Assembly: GCA_035606335.1 (NCBI GenBank)
Contig: DATNFP010000081.1
Span: forward strand, 1 to 10,425
DNA length: 10,425 bases
From: DATNFP01 sp035606335
GTDB taxonomy: Bacteria > Bacteroidota > Bacteroidia > Chitinophagales > Chitinophagaceae
Direction: 5' to 3'
Of this stretch, positions 5,870 to 10,425 are shown in pieces. The notes beneath the pieces were generated by a model, which saw only the letters and a program-made list of their open reading frames with translations, had not been told where the DNA came from and ran no database searches. Every line of letters begins with the position of its first letter. The stretch's first letter is position 1. The position numbers and the translations under genes were made by a program.

Positions 5870-6886
5870 ACTATAATTTATAAGCAATAATAATATGGCC
5901 ACAGCTACTGATAGCACCAATAAAAGATATAAGACGAATGTAAAAACACCAGAGAATATAGTATAAAACCAACTTTTGCCAAAAAAATTACGACAGCTAA
6001 GGATAAAATGCGCCAGGGGTATAACAAATAAGAAAAGCCAGGTCCAGACGCCTTCGCTAGCGTCTGTAAAAGATCCAACCACAAGCAATAAAACCATCGC
6101 ACTTACAAACATGAATACGTGTGTATGGAGACTAAACACCGCATAATTTACAAAATGATACTGCCTGCAATTGAAAAACACCATGTAAAGTAAGAGTGCC
6201 ATTAGCGGCATGAGAATGAAAAATATCTTAGGAAGCAGATGAAAAAATTCGGTGTAAATCTCACTTATAGGTGCATCCATATCATACATCTGATGACGAT
6301 AGGCATAAGGAAAAACAAAGTAATTATAGAAAGTAACGTAAAAATAATTGCGACTGAATTGAAATTTGTTGTCGGGTTGCTTAAAATAATCTTTTCTCGC
6401 GTCTTCCGACTCTTTCAAATATTTCTTTACTTGCCTCAGAGAATCGCAATCATGATCCACCGTCCACTTTCTACTTTGCTCTGACTCATTTTGCAATCTG
6501 TTATGAAAACCGAACGTCCATTCCTGAGTTATTGTCAGCAATTTATTTTTATCTGTACTTGAAATTTGTCTGAACCTGACGGCATATGCCGCTATGATAA
6601 AAAAAGTAACACTGATAAAAATGTATAAAGATATCGGCTGTATATACCTTGTGCGTTGCTTTTTGTAATACGCAATATCAAGTCTTCCCGGGTGTATTAT
6701 CAGTGTCTTGAGTGTAATCCAGAATTTGTTTTCAAAATGAAAATAGTGCGAGATAAAATGAGACACCAATCCGACAAAACTATCATTATGCAAATGCGTG
6801 GCCTGCCCACATTGAGAACAATAATTGCCGGTGGCTATGTGACCACAATTTGGGCATTTTATTTCATTGATTTTGTTTTGAAGCAT
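5867..6886 (-). CDS. DUF3667 zinc-ribbon integral membrane protein
   Basis: A 339-residue protein of the DUF3667 family, widespread in Bacteroidota and of unknown function. It starts with a zinc-ribbon: CPNC (11-14) and CSQC (23-26). The family core follows at about 53-92: NKFWITLKTLIIHPGRLDI, then YKKQRTRYIQPISLYIF, i.e. the HPGR...YxxxxRxrYxxPxxlY pattern. Predicted membrane segments are about 82-104, 219-239, 246-271, 281-298 and 307-336. Between the first and second lies a roughly 110-residue charged loop (105-215), larger than the other connections. The start at 6886 is directly before the zinc ribbon and 33 bp from a perfect -7 box. The zinc ribbon suggests a cytoplasmic N-terminus sensing or binding a partner, but no function is assigned. 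It is divergent from the LamG gene. Confidence 0.9.
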   Translation of the reverse strand: MLQNKINEIKCPNCGHIATGNYCSQCGQATHLHNDSFVGLVSHFISHYFHFENKFWITLKTLIIHPGRLDIAYYKKQRTRYIQPISLYIFISVTFFIIAAYAVRFRQISSTDKNKLLTITQEWTFGFHNRLQNESEQSRKWTVDHDCDSLRQVKKYLKESEDARKDYFKQPDNKFQFSRNYFYVTFYNYFVFPYAYRHQMYDMDAPISEIYTEFFHLLPKIFFILMPLMALLLYMVFFNCRQYHFVNYAVFSLHTHVFMFVSAMVLLLVVGSFTDASEGVWTWLFLFVIPLAHFILSCRNFFGKSWFYTIFSGVFTFVLYLLLVLSVAVAILLLLINYS

Positions 6887-6919
6887 AATTATAGAATATA
6901 CACATCAGCGCGGATTTAA

Positions 6920-6949
6920 CAAATATATCATTAACCAATAATATTCCAA
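6920..6949 (-). promoter_or_regulatory. Promoter of the DUF3667 gene
   Basis: On the minus strand TTGG (6946-6949) is followed after 18 bp by TATATTTG (6920-6927), a perfect TAnnTTTG -7 box with a one-mismatch -33 box. The leader would be about 25-30 bases. Confidence 0.6.
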
Positions 6950-6964
6950 GGTGAGCATCACCTT
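6948..6964. promoter_or_regulatory. 7-3-7 inverted repeat in the divergent promoter region
   Basis: AAGGTGA-GCA-TCACCTT has perfectly complementary 7-base arms and a 3-base centre. It overlaps the -33 box of the DUF3667 promoter and sits about 14-30 bp upstream of the -7 box of the LamG gene, so one bound protein could affect both. It is notably more GC-rich than the surrounding sequence. An operator is the likeliest reading; no regulator is identified. Confidence 0.5.
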
Positions 6965-6978
6965 AGAAATATTAATAC

Positions 6979-6986
6979 TACTTTTG
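6979..6986 (+). promoter_or_regulatory. -7 box of the LamG/T9SS gene
   Basis: TACTTTTG is a perfect TAnnTTTG element. No TTTG -33 box lies at the usual distance; the 6948-6964 inverted repeat occupies that place instead, which could mean an activator-dependent promoter. The distance supports translation from 7028 (leader about 35 bases) over 7004 (about 10). Confidence 0.55.
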
Positions 6987-7027
6987 CTTCTAACCATCTA
7001 TAAATGCCAACTTATAAAAAATCTTCA

Positions 7028-8077
7028 ATGAAAAAGATATTTCTCTTCTACATTCTTTCTATAGTATTTACAACATCAGCTTTTGCACAGGGATATACAG
7101 GTCTTATTGCACGATGGCCATTTAATGGTAACGCAAATGATGTGAGTGGCAATGGGTTGAATGGTATTATACATGGCGCAACACCAGCAAAAGGCTATAA
7201 TGGACTTGACAGCACTGCCTACAGATTTAATGGGAACGGTGATTTTATATATGTTCCTAATAACGACCTAATGAGTGTTTCAGGTAATATTTCGATATGC
7301 GCCCTTATAAAGCCGGAAGGATTTTACTCAGGAGAATGCCAGGGCAACGTTATATTGTGGAGAGGATCGCAGGAATCCACAGGTAATTTTTATGAGCTTG
7401 AATATTATGATAATGCTTATGACAGGAGCTGTGATTCGTTTTCTCCCAATCACGAAGTGTTTGCTATGGCTGTAGGTTATCCTACAGCATCTTTGCCAGA
7501 TTCGGTAAACTACTATCCATCTGCTATAGATACCGGTAAATGGTATTGTGTAGTAGCTACTCACAATAATGATAGCGAGAAGATTTATGTTGACGGAGCT
7601 TTAAAACTGGCTATTTACAAGCCCTCACTAACTGATTCATTAGAAGATGCCATTGTAATAGGTATGTGCGGGGCGTTTACAGATACTATCGACTATCCAT
7701 ATCATCTCAATGCAGTAGTTGATGAGATCCGCTTATATAACCGGGCATTGTCTCAAAGCGAAGTACAAACATTTTGCGATTCAGCAAAAAGGCTACCCAA
7801 TGATAGCAGTAATACTTCGGTTAATACGATAATGTCTCCGGAGCGAATCATAATAACACCCAACCCTGTAACAAGCATTATCACTGTTACAATGCCTCAT
7901 GACTGGAGCGGAGCTATCGTGCAGGTGGTTAACTCAGTAGGCCAACAAATAATAAAACGTACTTTGGACGGCAATACCAATAATACTATTGATCTAAGCC
8001 TGCTGCCGCCTGGCATGTACCTGTTGCGTGTGCAGTATAATAATGCAGTGCTGACGAAGAAGTTGATCAAGAACTAG
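7028..8077 (+). CDS. LamG/concanavalin-A-like domain protein with T9SS C-terminal sorting signal
   Basis: A secreted or surface-anchored protein of 349 residues from the ATG at 7028. The N-terminus is a clean signal peptide (MKKIFLFYILSIVFTTSAFA, cut before Gln21). Residues about 25-250 form a LamG/LamG-like jellyroll: LIARWPFNGNANDVSGNG, FNGNGDFIYVPNNDLM, then KIYVDG (185-190) and VVDEIRLYNRALS (230-242), all typical. Residues about 274-349 are a type A T9SS sorting domain: ITPNPVTSIITVTM, NSVGQQIIKR, LLPPGMYLLRV and a lysine-rich end (KKLIKN). This domain directs export across the outer membrane and is normally removed. An in-frame ATG at 7004 would put eight residues before the signal peptide and is less likely. 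LamG domains bind carbohydrate or protein; no catalytic domain is present, so adhesion or binding is the best guess. Divergent from DUF3667. Confidence 0.93.
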   Translation: MKKIFLFYILSIVFTTSAFAQGYTGLIARWPFNGNANDVSGNGLNGIIHGATPAKGYNGLDSTAYRFNGNGDFIYVPNNDLMSVSGNISICALIKPEGFYSGECQGNVILWRGSQESTGNFYELEYYDNAYDRSCDSFSPNHEVFAMAVGYPTASLPDSVNYYPSAIDTGKWYCVVATHNNDSEKIYVDGALKLAIYKPSLTDSLEDAIVIGMCGAFTDTIDYPYHLNAVVDEIRLYNRALSQSEVQTFCDSAKRLPNDSSNTSVNTIMSPERIIITPNPVTSIITVTMPHDWSGAIVQVVNSVGQQIIKRTLDGNTNNTIDLSLLPPGMYLLRVQYNNAVLTKKLIKN

Positions 8078-8101
8078 GGGTAGTACTTTGCTTTTGTATT
8101 T

Positions 8102-8125
8102 TAAGCTCATAACCTGATAAGCTTA
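8102..8125. repeat. Weak 6-bp inverted repeat between convergent LamG gene and tRNA
   Basis: TAAGCT (8102-8107) and AGCTTA (8120-8125) flank a 12-base loop in the 63-bp gap between the LamG stop and the tRNA end. A T-rich run precedes it on the plus strand but none follows on either strand, so it is at best a weak bidirectional terminator. Confidence 0.25.
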
Positions 8126-8140
8126 CAATTACAATTTGAG

Positions 8141-8211
8141 AGCCAACCATGGGACTCGAACCCACGCTGCTATTTACGAAACAGCTGCTCTACCAACTAA
8201 GCTAGATTGGC
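8141..8211 (-). tRNA. tRNA-Thr (anticodon CGT)
   Basis: Reading the minus strand from 8211, a complete cloverleaf folds by eye. The acceptor stem is GCCAATC with GGTTGGC (one G-T). The D-arm is GCTT-AGTTGGTA-GAGC. The anticodon arm is GCTGT-TTCGTAA-ATAGC, with CGT at positions 34-36 after T33. The T-arm is GTGGG-TTCGAGT-CCCAT. The discriminator base is T and no CCA is encoded, as is usual in Bacteroidota. CGT reads ACG, so the tRNA carries threonine. The gene is 71 bases because the variable loop is only three bases (AGC) where four or five are usual. It begins 14 bp downstream of the M16 gene on the same strand, with no visible promoter or terminator between them. Confidence 0.93.
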
Positions 8212-8225
8212 AAGAAGTAGTAACA

Positions 8226-9518
8226 TTAAACCACTACTACTTCATAAAAATCTTTTACATCAAAATATCGCTGTGCAAGCACCTGTAATTCTTTTGCTGT
8301 AATGCTTTTATACGTTTTTATATTGTTGTTAAAGTTTTCTACCGTCATGTTGTTAAGAAGCAATGTGCGCCAGCGCTGCAAAATAGAGAATGGCCCATCA
8401 AGATCACCAAGCAGGCCTCCAAGCAGATAATTTTTTACCAGGAGCAATTCTTCATCTGGAGCTATCTCATTGCACAACACCTGCATTTCATGATAGACTT
8501 CTTTTACGGCTGCTTCCAATACATCTCGTCCGGCCTCGGTATGAATGATCATTGAGCCGCCATTCAGATATGGGGAGAGTGAGCTGTAAATACCATAGGT
8601 GTATCCTTTGTCCTCACGGATATTACTCATCAACCGAGAACCAAAATAACCACCGAATAATGTATTTAAAACAACCATCGGAGAATAGTCGGGATGATGA
8701 CGGTTAGGGAACAGACGGCCTATGCGTATTGCACCCTGCACACCATTGGGATCATTAAGGACATTATACGTTCTTTCAGAAGGAGCAGGAGCGGAGAATG
8801 TTTCTGCAGCAAGATCTTTTTTTGCTATAGCAAATTTGCCAAACACATCATTCAGCCAGGTTACTTCTTTCTTATCCACCTTGCCGGCCATGAATATTTT
8901 TACATTTGCCAGGTTGTAGTATTGGCGATAGAATGCCAAAATATCTTCCCTGGTAAGTGCTTCTATCTTTTCTTTTTTAGAGAAGCGACCATAAGGATGA
9001 GATTCTCCGAACAGTAAGGCATCGATACGCTGGTTGGCAACAAATTCGCACTGACGCAGATTAACCAGCAGCCGTTCGATAGCATTCTTTTTATGTATCT
9101 CTAATTCCTCTTCCGGAAAAATTGCATCTGTTATTATTTCATAAACTATAGGCAGCAGGTTAGGCAAATGTTTTGTGAGAGAATATAATGTGACAGTTGC
9201 AAAATCATTCCCTGCATTTACTTTCAGGCTCGCGCCATAAAATTCAAGAGCTTCGTGTATGGCATGTGCCGTGTGCTTTGAAGTACCGTTTTTTATAAGT
9301 CCTGCTGTTGCATTAGCAACAGCGGGCTTCTGTTCGTACCAAAGCCCAGCAGGGAAAACCCAGTCGATCTCCACTACATCCTGTACACCGGCATTGATCC
9401 AGTATAATGGCAAACCATTGTCCAGCTTTTCTTCGCGAACGGGAGGTAATATGTAGTCAAACTCTATTGCGTCGTGTATATGTGGAGGCGTGGTGCGGTC
9501 CAATGTTGTCATATTCAT
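8226..9518 (-). CDS. M16B-family peptidase homologue, predicted non-catalytic subunit
   Basis: A 430-residue insulinase/processing-peptidase-like protein of the length of single-unit M16B subunits. The fold is clear: LDNGLPLYWINAG (32-44), VFPAGLWYEQKPAVANATAG (54-73), LIKNGTSKHTA, then the second M16 domain with GGYFGSRLMSNIREDKGYTYG (289-309), including the R...GYxYG substrate-binding pair. The zinc motif HxxEH, expected about nine residues before the GT of KNGT (78-79), reads NATAG (69-73), so all three metal ligands or catalytic residues are absent. Such inactive subunits normally pair with an HxxEH-bearing M16 protein, often from an adjacent gene, yet none is seen here. There is no signal peptide, so it is cytoplasmic or depends on a partner. 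It starts 29 bp after the thioesterase gene; Met3 (9512) is an alternative start. Confidence 0.9.
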   Translation of the reverse strand: MNMTTLDRTTPPHIHDAIEFDYILPPVREEKLDNGLPLYWINAGVQDVVEIDWVFPAGLWYEQKPAVANATAGLIKNGTSKHTAHAIHEALEFYGASLKVNAGNDFATVTLYSLTKHLPNLLPIVYEIITDAIFPEEELEIHKKNAIERLLVNLRQCEFVANQRIDALLFGESHPYGRFSKKEKIEALTREDILAFYRQYYNLANVKIFMAGKVDKKEVTWLNDVFGKFAIAKKDLAAETFSAPAPSERTYNVLNDPNGVQGAIRIGRLFPNRHHPDYSPMVVLNTLFGGYFGSRLMSNIREDKGYTYGIYSSLSPYLNGGSMIIHTEAGRDVLEAAVKEVYHEMQVLCNEIAPDEELLLVKNYLLGGLLGDLDGPFSILQRWRTLLLNNMTVENFNNNIKTYKSITAKELQVLAQRYFDVKDFYEVVVV

Positions 9519-9547
9519 TGTTTGTTCAAAGATAGGAGACTTAGTAA

Positions 9548-10063
9548 TTACTCTTTTATAAATAATGAGCGCAGTTCACCTGCATCTTCAGGCTTCATTT
9601 TTCCGCCTAGTATCAATCTTATCTGACGGCGGCGCAACGCATCATTAAACATTATTTTTTCGAGGTCTGTTTCTGGAACTATTTCAGGCACTTTTCGCGG
9701 ACGGCCATTGGGATCGAGCGCTACAAAAGTCATATACGCCTCATTGGAGAGATACTTGTACTGTGCCGAGAGATCTTCGCCCCAAACTCTAAGATATACT
9801 TCCATTGATGTGGTAAAGGAGCGGGTTAGTTTTGATTCTATAGTTAGCAGATTCCCCAGCTTTATGGGATTGGCAAATGAAACATTATCAACAGATGCTG
9901 TTACTACGGGACAGTTGCAATGCTTTTGAGAGGATATCGCTGCGGCAATATCCATCCAGTGCATGAGTTTACCGCCCATTAGGTTGCCAAGTGTGTTTGT
10001 GTCGTTGGGTAATACCAATTCAGACATCACAACATGTGTGTCCTGTGGATGCTTTATTTGCAT
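9548..10063 (-). CDS. Hotdog-fold acyl-CoA thioesterase (YciA/ACOT7-like)
   Basis: A 171-residue single-hotdog enzyme predicted to hydrolyse acyl-CoA to free acid and CoA in the cytoplasm. The N-terminal active-site segment is SELVLPNDTNTLGNLMGGKL then MHWMDIAAAISS, with the conserved Asn23 (DTN), Gly-Gly 30-31 and Asp38 that form the active site in YciA/ACOT-type enzymes. ASVDNVSFANPIKLGNLLTI (56-75) is the conserved second strand pair. The C-terminal tail (about 125-171), ALDPNGRPRKVPEIVPETD plus a basic helix, is the usual extension of this group. Chain-length preference cannot be read. It is the first gene of a likely pair with the M16 homologue 29 bp downstream; I see no functional link between them. 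Confidence 0.92.
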   Translation of the reverse strand: MQIKHPQDTHVVMSELVLPNDTNTLGNLMGGKLMHWMDIAAAISSQKHCNCPVVTASVDNVSFANPIKLGNLLTIESKLTRSFTTSMEVYLRVWGEDLSAQYKYLSNEAYMTFVALDPNGRPRKVPEIVPETDLEKIMFNDALRRRQIRLILGGKMKPEDAGELRSLFIKE

Positions 10064-10134
10064 TTATAAGACTTTTTTTAACCGCTTAAAGGTAGGCATT
10101 GAAATTTAAGTATGCGCTTTATGCTCCTACTGCA

Positions 10135-10425
10135 TTAATCAACAATGTTTAATGGCCGGGTGCACACCTTTGACCCATTATTTTTTAGGCTGAGGTAATA
10201 AACACCGGGAGCAAGTGCGGGGTCCAATTTTATATTAGCCTGTCCTGATGTAACTGAAAGAATCTGTGAGGTTATTTTTTTGCCCGCAATGTCTATAAGA
10301 TCATAAGTCCAGCTATCGCTTTTTTTAACTTGAGGCATGTTATCTATAAACACGTTATGGTTTGCAACAGGATTGGTATATATGACTATATCTTTTTGCC
10401 CCTGCATATTTGGTATACCAAGAGG
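10135..10425 (-). CDS. C-terminal fragment of a T9SS-secreted protein (N-terminus beyond window)
   Basis: The reading frame is open from the stop at 10135-10137 to the right edge, giving 96 residues of C-terminus. It has the type A sorting-domain pattern: IVIYTNPVANHNVFI (the PNPV-type opening, here TNPV), YDLIDIAGKKITSQ, then LAPGVYYLSLKNNGSKVCTRPL, with a short basic/hydrophobic end. The six codons before the in-frame Met at 10407 (PLGIPN) are also open, so that Met is not the start. The secreted domain it carries is unknown. The stop is 71 bp upstream of the thioesterase start on the same strand; separate transcription is likely but not shown. Confidence 0.85.
   Translation of the reverse strand, partial: PLGIPNMQGQKDIVIYTNPVANHNVFIDNMPQVKKSDSWTYDLIDIAGKKITSQILSVTSGQANIKLDPALAPGVYYLSLKNNGSKVCTRPLNIVD

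Noticed and set aside
8141..8211. tRNA as an attachment site for an integrated element
   Set aside because: No integrase, no phage or conjugation gene and no repeated tRNA end is visible on either side.
10135..10407. Complete 90-residue gene starting at the Met at 10407
   Set aside because: The frame stays open to the window edge and the segment is a T9SS sorting domain, which occurs only at the C-terminus of larger secreted proteins and needs a signal peptide upstream.

Overview
The window looks like ordinary chromosome of a low-GC Bacteroidota, most likely a Chitinophagaceae/Sphingobacteriales-type bacterium. Four things support this. Two proteins end in a type IX secretion (T9SS) C-terminal sorting domain. 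A DUF3667 membrane protein and a DUF6496 basic protein are present, both common in that group. Several promoters match the Bacteroidota consensus TAnnTTTG (-7) with or without TTTG (-33). Clear Shine-Dalgarno sites are almost absent. The genus assignment is inference.

Layout. (1) 1-3242, minus strand: a multidrug efflux cassette, tetR - hlyD/emrA-like adaptor - emrB-like DHA2 MFS pump. The pump runs off the left edge with its C-terminus missing. Two copies of a near-palindromic CCGACCG-type box lie directly before tetR and before the adaptor gene, which suggests one repressor controls both. (2) 3311-4291, plus strand: a small KTSC-domain protein followed 15 bp later by an Fpg/Nei-family DNA glycosylase. 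(3) 4328-5715, minus strand: a DUF6496 protein with a histone-H1-like Lys/Ser/Ala tail, a secreted PEBP/YbhB-like protein, and a small XRE-type regulator whose upstream region carries a 20-bp palindrome and three GTAGAAA half-sites. (4) 5867-8077: a DUF3667 zinc-ribbon membrane protein (minus) and a LamG-domain T9SS cargo (plus), divergent across a 117-141 bp region with matching promoter boxes and a perfect 7-3-7 inverted repeat. (5) 8141-10425, minus strand: the C-terminus of another T9SS cargo, a hotdog acyl-CoA thioesterase, an M16B peptidase homologue that lacks the zinc-binding motif, and a tRNA-Thr(CGT) 14 bp behind the peptidase gene.

I see no insertion sequence, integrase, CRISPR array, rRNA or phage gene, and no gap over 300 bp lacks a gene. 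I did not find a convincing new multi-gene system. The best leads are regulatory (the repeated TetR box, the XRE operator cluster, the divergent palindrome) plus three gene-level oddities: the catalytically dead M16 subunit without an adjacent partner, the tRNA with a three-base variable loop, and the glycosylase with a changed N-terminal motif.
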